DNA of 64,000 nt. Source: Segniliparus rotundus DSM 44985 (GTDB taxonomy: Bacteria > Actinomycetota > Actinomycetes > Mycobacteriales > Mycobacteriaceae). The stretch lies in assembly GCF_000092825.1 (NCBI RefSeq), contig NC_014168.1:2595946-2659945 (forward strand). Direction: 5' to 3'. The position numbers and the translations under genes were made by a program. Below are positions 1 through 10,900 of the stretch, in pieces (within the stretch, counting starts at the first letter, position 1; every line of letters begins with the position of its first letter). The notes under the pieces were generated by a model. The model was not told the DNA's origin, ran no database searches, and saw only the letters and a program-made list of their open reading frames with translations.

Positions 1-1936
1 GCGCTTCCGCGAAAAGGTAGCGCTCCTGCAAATCCTTGAGCGGGATTTCCGCCGTGCCGGAATGGAAGGCTTCACGCAGACCGGCCCACAGCAGGCCGCG
101 CTTGCCTTCGGCGTCGTAGTCGTAGAACCCCGCCCCGGAAGAGCGGCCTTTGCGGCCGTGCTTTTCGATCAGCTCCTCCAGGATGGCGATGAGCTCGTTC
201 TCCTGCTGGCTCACAGAGCCGCCAGAAGCCTCGACGCCCGCCTTGGTCTCTTTCGCGATCTTCAACGGCAGCGTCAGAGTGAGCTCGTCCAAGAGTTGCA
301 GCGGGCCGACCGGATACCCGGCCTGCAGGCCCGCCTGCTCGATAGTGACCGGCTCGACGCCCTCCTGCAACGCGAGCAGCGCCTCTTGGGTGAGGGTGCC
401 GATCACGCGGCTGGTGAAGAAGCCCCGGGAGTCGTTGACGACGATCGGGGTCTTCTTGATCGCGAGGGTGTAGTCGAAGACCTTCGCGAGCGCCTTGTCC
501 GAGGTGTTCTTGCCCCGGATGATCTCCACGAGGGGCATCTTGTCCACTGGCGAGAAGAAGTGGATGCCGATGAAGTCCTCCTGGCGCTTCACCCCCTCGG
601 CGAGGATCGTGATCGGCAGGGTCGAAGTGTTCGAGCCGAGCAGCGCGTCCGGCTCGACGACGTCCTGAATCTCTTGGAAGACCTTGTGCTTGAGCTCGAC
701 GTTCTCGAACACCGCCTCAATGACGAAGTCCACGCCCGCGAAATCGGCGGGGTCCGCGCTCGGCGTGATCCTGGCGAGGAGGGCTTGCGACTTCTCCTGC
801 GTGGTCTTGCCCCGGGAGAGCGCCTTGGCTTCGATCTTCTCGGAGTACGCCTTGCCCTTTTGCGCGGCTTCAAGGGTCACGTCTTTGAGGACCACCTCGA
901 ACCCGGCCTTGGCCGAGACGTACGCGATGCCCGCGCCCATCATCCCGGCGCCGAGCACACCGATCTTCTTCGGCGTGTGCTTGGGCTCGTCCTTGGGCCG
1001 GCTGCCGCCCGAGTTGATGTGCTGCAGGTCGAAGAAGAACGCTTTGGTCATGTTCTTCGCGACCTGCCCGACAGCCAGCGACACCATGTAACGGGTCTCG
1101 ATGAGCGAGGCGTTGTCGAAGTCGACCTGGGCGCCCTCGATGGCGGCCGCGACGATCGCGCGCGGCGCGGGCATCGGGGCTCCGTGGGTCTGCTTGCGCA
1201 GGTTCGCCGGAATCGCCGGCGCGAACTGGGCGAACGACGGGGTGGAGGGGCTGCCGCCGGGAATCTTGTAACCCTGTTGGTCCCAGGGCTGCACGCCGCC
1301 TTCGGGGTTGGCTTTGATCCAGGCCTTCGCGGCCGGGACCAGCTCGTCCACCGAGCCGACGAGCTCATGCACGAGGCCGAGGTCCTTCGCCTTGGACGGG
1401 TTCAGCCTCGGACCCTGCAACAGCACGTTCATGAGGGCGTTCTGGATGCCGAGCAGGCGGACCGTGCGGGTGACGCCGCCGCCGCCGGGGAGCAGGCCCA
1501 GCTGCACTTCCGGCAAGCCCAGCTGGACGCCCTTCACGTCGGCGACGATGCGACGATGGGTGGCGAGGGCGATCTCGAGACCGCCGCCGAGCGCCGCGCC
1601 GTTGATCGCGGCGACCACGGGCTTGCCCAATTTCTCCAACCGGCGCAAGTACCCCTTGAGCGTGTTCAGCTCGTCGGTGAACCGCGCCGCGTCCTCGGGC
1701 TGCAACTTGATCAGGTCGTTGAGGTCGCCGCCCGCGAAGAAGGTTTTCTTCGCGGAGGTGATCACGACGCCGGGGATCTTCTCGACCTCGGACTCCAAAC
1801 GTTCGACCGTCGCGGCGAGCGACTTGCCGAAGTCCTGGTTCATCGTGTTCGCGCTTTGGTTCGGGTCGTCGAGCACGAGCGTGACGACGCCGTCGGCGTC
1901 CTGTTCCCAGCGGATGGTGTTTGCGTAGTCAGACAT
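1..1936 (-). CDS. fadB: FadB, trifunctional fatty-acid oxidation enzyme (3' end outside window)
   Basis: Bifunctional enoyl-CoA hydratase/3-hydroxyacyl-CoA dehydrogenase of the beta-oxidation cycle. The visible 645 codons begin MSDYANTIRW at an ATG at 1936. The N-terminal half has the crotonase oxyanion-loop motif FAGGDLND (about residue 75). Near residue 330 the NAD-binding Rossmann motif GVLGAGMMGAGIA starts the dehydrogenase part. M. tuberculosis FadB is about 720 aa, so roughly the last 75 residues lie left of position 1. It follows fadA by 28 bp on the same strand, so the two probably form the alpha and beta subunits of one complex. The function is secure; the far C-terminus cannot be seen. 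Confidence 0.93.
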   Translation of the reverse strand, partial: MSDYANTIRWEQDADGVVTLVLDDPNQSANTMNQDFGKSLAATVERLESEVEKIPGVVITSAKKTFFAGGDLNDLIKLQPEDAARFTDELNTLKGYLRRLEKLGKPVVAAINGAALGGGLEIALATHRRIVADVKGVQLGLPEVQLGLLPGGGGVTRTVRLLGIQNALMNVLLQGPRLNPSKAKDLGLVHELVGSVDELVPAAKAWIKANPEGGVQPWDQQGYKIPGGSPSTPSFAQFAPAIPANLRKQTHGAPMPAPRAIVAAAIEGAQVDFDNASLIETRYMVSLAVGQVAKNMTKAFFFDLQHINSGGSRPKDEPKHTPKKIGVLGAGMMGAGIAYVSAKAGFEVVLKDVTLEAAQKGKAYSEKIEAKALSRGKTTQEKSQALLARITPSADPADFAGVDFVIEAVFENVELKHKVFQEIQDVVEPDALLGSNTSTLPITILAEGVKRQEDFIGIHFFSPVDKMPLVEIIRGKNTSDKALAKVFDYTLAIKKTPIVVNDSRGFFTSRVIGTLTQEALLALQEGVEPVTIEQAGLQAGYPVGPLQLLDELTLTLPLKIAKETKAGVEASGGSVSQQENELIAILEELIEKHGRKGRSSGAGFYDYDAEGKRGLLWAGLREAFHSGTAEIPLKDLQERYLFAEA

Positions 1937-1964
1937 GTTTTTCTTTCGGTCCCTTCTCAGACTC

Positions 1965-3173
1965 TCAGACGCGCTCGATAATGGTCGCGACGCCCATGCC
2001 GCCGCCGATGCACAGGGTGACCAGGCCGTAACGGGCCTGGCGGCGCTCCAACTCGTCCACAACAGTGCCGAGGATCATCGCGCCGGTCGCGCCGAGCGGG
2101 TGGCCCATCGCGATGGCGCCGCCGTTGACGTTGACCTTGTCCGGGTCGAGGCGCAGATCCTTGATCCACTTGAGCACCACGGACGCGAACGCCTCGTTGA
2201 GCTCCCAGACGTCGATGTCCTCGACGGTGAGGCCCGCTTTCTTGAGCGCCAGCTCCGTCGCGGGGGTCGGCCCGGTGAGCATGATGGTCGGCTCGGAGCC
2301 GACCTGGGCCGTTGCGACGATCCGGGCGCGCGGAGTCAAGCCTGCCCGTTTGCCGGCGGCTTCGCTGCCGACGAGGACGATGCCCGAACCGTCCACGATG
2401 CCCGAAGAGTTCCCGCCGGTGTGGACGTGTTCGATGCGCTCGACGCTGTGGTACTTCTGCAGCGCCACCGCGTCAAAGCCGCCCTGGTCGCCGATGGTGG
2501 TGAAAGCTGGTTTGAGCTTGCCGAGGCCTTCGACGGTGGTGCCGGGGCGGCGGTGCTCGTCGTGGTCGAGAATGGTGACCCCGTTGATGTCTTTCACCGG
2601 CACGACAGACTTGGCGAAGTAGCCGCCGGTCCATGCGCGCTCGGCCTTGTCCTGCGAGGAGACCGCGAACGTGTCCACGTCTTCACGGGTGAAGCCCTCG
2701 ATCGTGGCGATGAGGTCCGCGCCGATGCCCTGCGGGGCGATGTACAGGTCGTAGCTCGTCGCAGGGTCGGAGAAGAGCGCGCCGCCGTCCGAGCCCATCG
2801 GGACGCGGGACATCGACTCCACGCCGCCGCCGACGACCAACTGGTCCCAGCCGGAGGCGACTCGGGCCGCGGCGAGGTTCACGGCCTCAAGGCCGGAGGC
2901 GCAGAAGCGGTTGATCTGGGTGCCCGGGACCCCCTCAAGCCCCACGGCCAGCGCGGCGGTGCGGGCGATGACCGCGCCCTGGTCGCCGATCGGGCTGACG
3001 ACGCCGAGGATGACGTCGTCGATGTCCTTGGGGTCCAGGCCGCCGTGACGGGCTTTGAGCTCGCGCAGGAGCCCGGTCACGAGGTCAAGGGGCTTGACGC
3101 TGTTCAGCGAGCCGCCTTTTTGCTTGCCCCTGGGGGTTCGGAGAGCTTCGTAGATGTACACCTGCTCGGGCAT
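1965..3173 (-). CDS. fadA: FadA, acetyl-CoA C-acyltransferase (thiolase)
   Basis: Thiolase for the last step of beta-oxidation: CoA-dependent cleavage of 3-ketoacyl-CoA to acetyl-CoA and a shortened acyl-CoA. It has 402 aa, full length for the family. The nucleophile is Cys91 in [11 protein letters not shown], the base His358 in GHPLGATGA and the second cysteine Cys388 in LCIGGGMG. The ATG at 3173 has AAGG 6 nt upstream. fadB follows by 28 bp in the same direction. The gene is divergent from a TetR-type regulator and shares a 113-bp intergenic region with it, so control by that regulator is likely but inferred. Confidence 0.96.
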   Translation of the reverse strand: MPEQVYIYEALRTPRGKQKGGSLNSVKPLDLVTGLLRELKARHGGLDPKDIDDVILGVVSPIGDQGAVIARTAALAVGLEGVPGTQINRFCASGLEAVNLAAARVASGWDQLVVGGGVESMSRVPMGSDGGALFSDPATSYDLYIAPQGIGADLIATIEGFTREDVDTFAVSSQDKAERAWTGGYFAKSVVPVKDINGVTILDHDEHRRPGTTVEGLGKLKPAFTTIGDQGGFDAVALQKYHSVERIEHVHTGGNSSGIVDGSGIVLVGSEAAGKRAGLTPRARIVATAQVGSEPTIMLTGPTPATELALKKAGLTVEDIDVWELNEAFASVVLKWIKDLRLDPDKVNVNGGAIAMGHPLGATGAMILGTVVDELERRQARYGLVTLCIGGGMGVATIIERV

Positions 3174-3193
3174 GAACAGCCTTCTTTCCTAGA

Positions 3194-3208
3194 ACGGACA
3201 GTGTCGGT
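3194..3208. promoter_or_regulatory. Palindrome between fadA and tetR, candidate operator
   Basis: A 15-bp near-perfect palindrome, ACGGACAGTGTCGGT, with one mismatched pair. It lies about 20 bp upstream of the fadA start codon, in the only region shared with the divergent TetR gene. TetR proteins bind this kind of short inverted repeat, so it is a plausible operator for fadAB and autoregulation. No experimental motif is known to me for this protein. Confidence 0.4.
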
Positions 3209-3286
3209 CACAATGCTAGCCGGGGCTCGCCGATCCCGCTATATTCGCTGATCGCTGATACCGGCTACGTCGGGAGGTAGGCTAAC

Positions 3287-4531
3287 ATGAGTTCACTTAT
3301 GCCGAACACCGCCCCACGAACCGCAACCCGCCCGCCGGGCCGGAAGACGCAATTGCTGCGCATCGGGTCGGAGTTGTTCGCCGCGAAAGGCTACCCGAAC
3401 GTCAGCGTGGCGCAGATCGCCGCCGCCGCAGGAGTGACCGCTCCCGCGATCTACCGGCACTTTCCCGATAAGCAAGCCATCTTGGGCGAGGCTGTGCTCG
3501 ACGCGATCCACCGGCTCGAAGAGGTGACCACCCCGGAGCTGACGTTCGACGAGTTCGTTATCGAAATGACTTCCGTCACAGTCGCCCGTCCGGATCTCGC
3601 CGTGCTGTGGCGCTGGGGCGTGATGCACCTCGACGCGCAGTGGCGCGGGCCGATCCGGGAACGCTCACGGGCGCTCTTGGGACGTTGGACCACCGGCATC
3701 CGCATGCTGCGCCCAGAACTCGACCCGGAGCAAGCGCGCATGATGGCCCGCGTGATGGCTTCGACGGTGTCCAGCGCCATCGTCCGGCCCGGCAGGCTGT
3801 CCAGCGCAAAGCACGCGAGCATGCTCACCGATGTGGTGCGCAGAGTCATGGCCACGCAGCTGCCGCCAGCGGCGCCCGCGCCGAGCCAGAGTGATGAGAT
3901 CCCCGAGGAAGCCAGGCAGGACCACTCGGCCGCGGCGCGAGGAAAAGCCGGAGCCAACGCTGGCGCCCGGGGGCGGCGCGAACAGCTGCTCGGCGCGGCC
4001 TCCGAACTTTTCCTCGCCCGAGGGTACGCGGCTGTCGGCGTTGACGAGCTCGGCGCCGCGGTCGGCATCAGCGGCCCCAGTGTCTACCGGCACTTCCCCG
4101 ACAAACAGGCCGTCCTCGCGGCAGTGTGCCTGCGCGGGGTGCGCAGACTGTCCGAGCAGGTCGAAACCGAGTTGGGACAGTTGGAGGGCAACGATCCGGG
4201 CAGCAGGCTCCGCGCGCTGGTCCGCGCGCACACCTCGGTGCTGCTCAGCTCGTCAGACCTGGTTGTGGCCGCCAGCATCGGCAGCGTCGAACTGGCCGGA
4301 CCGGCGGGGCAAGAAGCGCGCGACTTCCTGCGCGCCCACATCACACGCTGGAGCACCGCCCTGCTGCAGCTGGACGAGGACCTCTCCCCCGCCGAAGCGA
4401 AAGTCGTCGTGTACGCGGCGCTCACGCTCGCCAACGACCTCGCCCGAGGCCGGTCCACCCGGAACCGGCCTCATCTCGAGGCCGAGATGTCGGCGCTGAT
4501 GGCCGCCGCAGTGGGGTTGGGGCCGGGTTAG
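3287..4531 (+). CDS. TetR-family regulator with two tandem TetR modules
   Basis: A 414-aa transcription factor, about twice the usual TetR length of about 200 aa. The first DNA-binding module (about residues 20-70) holds the helix-turn-helix and the signature AIYRHFPDKQAILGEAV. A second complete module starts near residue 225, with SVYRHFPDKQAVLAAVC. Each is followed by a helical ligand/dimerisation region. A linker rich in Ala, Pro and acidic residues joins the halves at about residues 190-225. The ATG at 3287 has GGGAGG at 3272-3277. The neighbouring fadAB suggests an acyl-CoA or fatty-acid ligand, which is inferred. The two halves are clearly related, so the gene looks like an internal duplication/fusion. 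Confidence 0.85.
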   Translation: MSSLMPNTAPRTATRPPGRKTQLLRIGSELFAAKGYPNVSVAQIAAAAGVTAPAIYRHFPDKQAILGEAVLDAIHRLEEVTTPELTFDEFVIEMTSVTVARPDLAVLWRWGVMHLDAQWRGPIRERSRALLGRWTTGIRMLRPELDPEQARMMARVMASTVSSAIVRPGRLSSAKHASMLTDVVRRVMATQLPPAAPAPSQSDEIPEEARQDHSAAARGKAGANAGARGRREQLLGAASELFLARGYAAVGVDELGAAVGISGPSVYRHFPDKQAVLAAVCLRGVRRLSEQVETELGQLEGNDPGSRLRALVRAHTSVLLSSSDLVVAASIGSVELAGPAGQEARDFLRAHITRWSTALLQLDEDLSPAEAKVVVYAALTLANDLARGRSTRNRPHLEAEMSALMAAAVGLGPG

Positions 4532-4941
4532 CTTTCCACGAGTTCTTCCGCGGGGTCCGACTCCAAGACCGCCATGGCCACGGCGATGTCGCCGTCGTGG
4601 CTGAGCGACACATGGACCCGCACCTCGTCCAGGTGCGAGGCGAGGACCGAGCCGAAACGCACCTGGGGGCGGCCCCAGGCGTCAGTGACCACCTCGACTT
4701 CGCGCGGGGAAAGGTTCGGCTCTTTGGGCGAGCGGCCGAACCGGCTCACCGACCATGCCTTCACCACGGCTTCTTTCACCGCCCACCGCCCCGCGTAATG
4801 CCGGGCCGTGTCTTGGCGGCGGTCCACGTCGTTGCGCTCGCCGGGGGTGAAGTTGCGCAACATGACCGTGCCCGGCCGGGCGAGCTGCTCCGCGAACGCG
4901 GACACGACGACAACGTCCACGCCGACTCCGAGAATTGCCAT
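4528..4941 (-). CDS. acpS: Holo-[acyl-carrier-protein] synthase AcpS
   Basis: Phosphopantetheinyl transferase that moves 4'-phosphopantetheine from CoA to a serine of carrier proteins. It has 137 aa, typical for the family. The Mg-binding Asp9 is in GVGVDVV and Glu57 in RWAVKEAVVKA; SLSHDG lies near the end. It starts 5 nt after the fas stop codon, as in M. tuberculosis (Rv2524c-Rv2523c). Mycobacterial-type FAS-I, unlike fungal FAS, has no transferase domain of its own, so this enzyme very probably activates the FAS-I carrier domain. Its stop overlaps the end of the convergent tetR gene by 4 bp. Confidence 0.95.
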   Translation of the reverse strand: MAILGVGVDVVVVSAFAEQLARPGTVMLRNFTPGERNDVDRRQDTARHYAGRWAVKEAVVKAWSVSRFGRSPKEPNLSPREVEVVTDAWGRPQVRFGSVLASHLDEVRVHVSLSHDGDIAVAMAVLESDPAEELVES

Positions 4942-4946
4942 GGGCC

Positions 4947-7900
4947 CTACTTCCCGTCAGCCCGCAAAGGCCGGTCCAAGGCGGTGTAGTGGCCGGAGGA
5001 GGCCAGGCGGTGCGCCGGGTCGAGGAGCAGTTCGGCTTCGGCGGCTTCTTCCGCTTTGTGGTCCTCGCCCGCGAAGCGCCGGTCCGACGGACGCGAGTAG
5101 GCGGGATCGCCGCCGTGCATGACCTCTTGCAGACGACGCTGGCCGCAGACGCGGCGCTGGGCGGCCTTCTGCGCGTACGCCGCGCGCTCCTCGGGCGACA
5201 ACGCGGCTTCGAACGCCTTCGGGTGCACCACCAGGACCATGCCGGAGACATGCCCGAAGCCCAGCGAGGTGACCACGCCCGCTTTGAGCGGGAAACTCTC
5301 GTCGAAGGCAAGGGGCTCCTTGAGCCACACGAGGTGCTCGTGCTCGTCCATCACGCCGTCGACGCAGTCCAGGCTGCGGTTCGGCGGAATCCGGCCTGAG
5401 GCGAGCACTTGGCACAGCCCGACGGTCTGGAACGCCGCCGCGCCGCCCTTGGAGTGCCCGGTGAGGCTCTTCTGCGAGACCACGAACAACGGGGCTCCGT
5501 CACTGCGGCCAATCGCGGCTTGCAGCCGCTCGTGCAGCATCGCCTCGTTGGGGTCGTTCGCAAGGGTCGAAGTGTCATGCTTGGACACCACGGCCACATC
5601 GTCGGCGGTGAGGCCGAACTTCGCGAGCGCCTGGGCGAACCGGGAGTCCCTGCCGCCGAGGCCGGTGGCGAGGGCGCCGAGGCCAGGAGCCGGAATGGAG
5701 GTGTGCACGCCGTCGCCGAAGGACTGGGCGAAACCGACCACGCCGAGCACCGGCAAGCCGAGCCGCAACGCGACGTCGCCCCTGGTGAGCAGAATCGTGC
5801 CGCCGCCCTGCGAGTCCACGAACCCCGCGCGGCGGCGGTCGTTCGCCCGGGACGCGCGGGCAGGGCTGATGCCCTGTTCGGCAAGGGCCGTCATATCGGC
5901 TGTCGCGTTCATCTCGGCGAAGCCGAGCACTTCCTGGATGCTGATGTCGTCGTAGCCGCCAGCCACCGCGAACAAGGTCTTGCCCAAGGCGATCTTGTCC
6001 ACGCCTTCCTCAATGGACACCGCGGCGGTCGCGCAGGCTCCGACCGGATGCACCATCGGGCCGTAGCTGCCGATATAGGACTGCACCACATGCGCGAGAG
6101 GCACGTTCGGCAACGTCTCCTGCAAGAGGTCGTTCTGATCCAGCGACCCTTTGAACAGGAAATCGTGGTACATCCGCAAAAGCGAGGTCAACCCGCCCAT
6201 GCCGACGCCCTGCACGTTGGACACCTGCGTCGGGTGCAACGTCTGCAAGAGCTCGGCCGGGCTGAACCCGGCAGCGGTGAACGCGTCCACCGTCGCGACC
6301 AGGTTCCACAGCGCGACCCGGTCGGCGACGGCGACCAAGTCTTTCGGGACGCCCCAGACGGTCGGGTCGAACCCGTCCGGCACTTGGGCTCCTGCGGTCC
6401 TGGTCATCTTGACCTTGCGGGGCACCCTGATCTGCGTGCCTTCTTTCCGGGTCACCGTCCAGTCCGAGCTGCCCGGGACCGGCGCGATGACGGTGTGCTC
6501 GGGGTCGGAGTCCGCGAACGCCTTCGCCTCCGCCTCGGAGGTCACCACGAAGGTGAGGTCCTGGGTCAGGAACACCTCTGCGTGCAGCGGCCGCGTCTCG
6601 CTGTCGCCCTCGACGAGGGTCGTGTTGGTGAACAAGCGGATGCCGCTGTGCGCGAGGACGTGCTCGCGGTACTTCTCGGCGATCTCCTCTTCCGGCACGA
6701 GTTCGCCGGTCTGGTTGTCGTACCAACCGGGCTGGGGGTCGCGCTGCCACGCGACCAGGCCGGTCACCCAGGCCAGCTCCAGCACGCCCGCGGCGGAAAG
6801 CTCGCCCGTGACCTCGACTTCGAACCGGGTGCGCGAAGAGCCGTACGGGCCGACTTCGCCCGCGCCGACGATGACGACGAGATCCTTCGGGTCGGCCGAA
6901 ATGCTCGGCCAGTCGAAGTCAGCGGCCGCCGGCAACCGCGCCGGGGAAGGCAGCGCCTGGATGGTCTGCGGGCCGTCTGCCTGAGGCTCCTTCGCCGCCG
7001 CGGCTTTCTGCACCTCTTCGGCCAGGGCCGCCATGTCGAGCCGGACCCCGGCGAGCCCGCCGGTGAGGTCCTTCGTCAACGGCTGGTCGCCTGCGAGGGC
7101 ACGCGCCTCAAGCGTGCACAGCTCGAGCAGCTCGTCCGCCATCTCATCGGCGGAGTAAGTGCGCACGCCGTGCCGTTCGACCGTCTCGACCACTGCGTCA
7201 TTGCCGCCCATGAGGCCCGTGCCGCGCACCCAGCCGATGATCGCGTGGGCGAGGGTGACGCGCTGGGTCCAGGTCTTCTCGGACTGCCAGCGGGCGACGA
7301 GGGCGTCCAGCGCCGCTTTGGACTCGCCATAGGCGCCGTCGCCGCCGAAGAGCCCTCGGTTCGGCGAACCGGGGAGCACCACATGCAGGCGTGAGCCCAG
7401 GTCGAAGGCTCCGGTCTTCGCGGCGACAGAACCGATGAGCCGCTGCGTCGCCCAGAGCAGGACTTTCATCTCCAGCTCGGCGCGCGGCCCGGCGTCCGCG
7501 AGGTCGCCAGCGACCCTCGGGGCCGCGAACGGGAACAAGAGGGTCGGGTTCAGCGCAGGTTTGACCAGGTCCTTGATGCCGCCGAGGTTGCGGGTCTGCT
7601 CGGTGGAGATCCAATCGACGAAAGCGTCCACATCCTGGTAGGAGGCCATATTCGCGGGGACCACCCACAGGACGGCTCCGACGCGGGCGTTGCGCTGGTA
7701 CACCGTGCGGTAGAACGCGAGGCGTTCCTCGGACAAGGAGGAGGTCGTCGCGATCACAGTCGCTCCGCCCGCCAACAGCTTGCCGAGCACCGCCGTGGCG
7801 ATCGACCCCTTGCCCGCGCCGGTCACCACGGCGACATCGCGCGACCACTCGCCTTTGGCGTCTTCGTCAGCCCGCGCCGCGTAAGCCTGGAACACCTGGG

Positions 7901-10900
7901 CGAGTTCGGTTTTCTCCGCCGCTCGGGCTTTCCCGGACCACCAAGCGGCCTGCCGGGAGACGGCCTCGCCCGCACCGGCGAAACGGTCGGCGGGCAACGC
8001 CTCCCCCGTCGCCCACACTCGGGCGAGGTCTTCGCGGGCAGAGGCCCAACGGTCGTCGAAAACCACCGCTTTGCGGGAGTCGAAAACCGGGGCGACCACG
8101 CGCGGCCAGTCCGAGCCGAGTTCTGCGGCGACGAGTTCGGCGAGCTCGCTGTCCACGTCTGCGGCAACAGGCGCCTGCTCCTCGGCGTGCCCGAGGCGGG
8201 ACAGGACCAGCTTCGCCGCGGCGGCGAGGACGCCGTCCGGGCCGGTGATGTGCTCGGTGAGCTCGGCGAGCACCGACGCGTCCACTGTGCCGCCGCCCGC
8301 AGTGCCCTTCGCGGGCAGGGCGACCGGGACGCCGTGGGCGGCGCCGACGGCGGCGACTGCCGCATCCACCAGGGCGTCCGCCGCCCCGGCGTTCGCCGGG
8401 AGGTCGAACACGCCGAGCTGCCCGTCTCGCACGCTCGCGCCGTCTCTGGTGCCGAGCGCGATGGCGACCAACACATGCTGGCCCCAGCCAGGGCCGAGCT
8501 CCCAGACTTCCTTGACCCGCTCCAGCACATGGCTCGAGCGTTTGCCTGTCGGGCCGAGGACCTTGCGGATCTGGTCGTTCACCGCGTCGGAGAGCACCGG
8601 CCCGTACGGCTTGTACGTGCGGGCGAGCTTGTTCACCGTGGTCTTGAGCGACGGCAGGTCGGCTTCGCCCGCTCCGTCGATGGCTCCGAGGTTCAGCTCC
8701 GCCCCGAGGTCGAGAAGCAGCTGGTTGCGCCGCGAGGACGCCCCCTCGCACAACGACTCGATGCTGTCCGCGGGAAGAAGCTGGTCCGGGCGCAGTTTCG
8801 TCGAGAGGGCGATGAGCGCGACGGACGCGTCGGCGGCCGTGAACGCGATGTCGTCAGGACGGGGTCCGGACGCGGCGGGCGATGGCGCGGAAGCCGCCGC
8901 AGCAGCAGGTTGCGGCGGGGAGGCGGCCTCAGCCGCTGGGGCTTGCAGTTCCGCCTCGGGCTCCTCGTCCTCCACCGGCTCGTCGACGCTCGTCGCCAGC
9001 GCCCAGTCGCGCTCGATGTTGAGCGGCTCCACTCGGGTTCCGGCGAACAGGTCCAAGCGCAGCGTGTTGCGGGCCATGTTCGCCAACGTCGGGGCGTTGC
9101 CGACGCCGATCTCCACGAAACGCTCCACCTGCAGACCGCCGCTGAGCGCTGGGGAGAACAGCAGGTCTTGGGTTTCGATCCACCGCACCGGGCTCGCGAA
9201 CTGCCAAGCCAACAGCTCCACCACAAGCCGCGAGGTGAGCTTGCCCGGTTGCGAGCTCCAGATCGTCCAGTCGTGCAGGATTTCCTGGATCGGCTCGGAC
9301 GGCACCACCTCCAGAATCGACTCCACGAACTCCTTCTCCAGCGAGAAAACCCTCGCCACGAGGTTCGGGACGTACTTGCCGACCACAAGCGAAGGATCGC
9401 CGTCCTCAGGGATGATCTGCAGCAGGACCTCTCGGAAAGCGGGCACGCCGGGACGCAACAGAGTGGAGTGGAACGGCACGTCCACACCGGGCACCCGGAT
9501 GAACGAAGCTTTGCCGCCGACCTCGTCTTGTCGGCGCTTGCATTCCTTTTCGAGGAATGCCACGCCCGCGACCGTCCCCGCGATGGCGTACTGCGTCTCG
9601 CGCAAGTTGTAGTTCACGATCTGCAAAAATTCGCCGCTCTGCCGCGAAAGCCGCTCGACCCAGTCGAACACGTCGTCGTCGCCGAGGCCGAGATGGACCG
9701 GGCGGATCGCGGCCATCCGGTAGTTCGAGCCGCCGTCGGCGTCGCGGGGCAGGAAGTCGTTCATCGTCATGCCGCGCCGGTACACCACGGCGAGCACGCC
9801 CTCCAAGGGGAGAACCCCGGCGACCGCCGCGAGCGCGTTGTACTCGCCGACCGAGTGTCCGCAGAGGATCGCGTCGTCGACATACGCGCCGGATTCTTTG
9901 AGCTCCTCGAGCTGCGCCATCGCGACCGTCGCCATGGCGACCTGGGTGAACTGCGTCAGGTGCAGGACGCCGTCAGGATGCTCGTGCCGGACGCCGTTGA
10001 CGACGATGGAGGCCGGGTTGTCCCGCACCACGCCGAGAATGGAGAACCCGAGCTCTTCTTTGGTGAACTTGTCGGCGCGGTCCCACACCGTGCGGGCGGC
10101 TTTGGAGCGGCCCCTGGCAGCGAGGCCCATGCCCTTGGCCTGCACGCCTTGGCCGGGGAAGGCGTACACCGTTTTCGGCGGGGCGAGCCGCGCCGAAGCC
10201 GACATGACCAGCTCGCCGTCGACTCGGCAGGCGACCTCGACCAGCTCGCCGCCGCCGTCCACGCCGACCCGGTCCACTCGGACGTGCACCTGGGATTCCG
10301 GGTACACCATGCCGAGGAAACGCGCCGTCCACCCGACGATCCGACGCGGCGCGGGCTGCCCTTCGCGAAGGTCAGCCGCGGCGACCACTTGCTGCGCGGC
10401 CGCCGAGAGCCACATGCCGTGCACGATCGGCATCGGCAGGCCCGCGAGCTTGGCCGCCACAAGACTGGTGTGGATCGGGTTGTGGTCGCCCGAGACCTGC
10501 GCGAACGCTCTGAGGTCCGCTGGGGCGGCGATCACCGCTTCACGCCGCTTGGCGCGAGTGGTGTCCACCGCGTCCTGCGACACGGCTCCGCCCGCGCGGA
10601 GCGGGTCTTGCAATTCCGCCTCCCCGACCCGGCCTCGGATCGCGAACCGCTCGACGAACTGCGCGACCGGACGCCCGGACGCCTCGTCGGCGATGTCCAC
10701 AGCGATCTCGACGACCCGGCCAAGGCCCGTGTCGGCCACGCCGACCAAACGCGCTTCGACGGCGAAGGTCGTCTCCCAAGAGGGAACCTCGCCGCAGAGC
10801 CGCACCGCGTGGTCGAGGTGCACAAGGTCGAGGAGCCCTTCGATGACGCCTGCGCCGCTGCCGCTCTTCGCCGAGCCGAGCACGGCGAACACCACTGGCC

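Noticed and set aside
62-3251. Long plus-strand frames opposite fadB and fadA
   Set aside because: Arg/Ala/Gly/Val-rich shadows without motifs; the minus strand encodes clear FadB and FadA.
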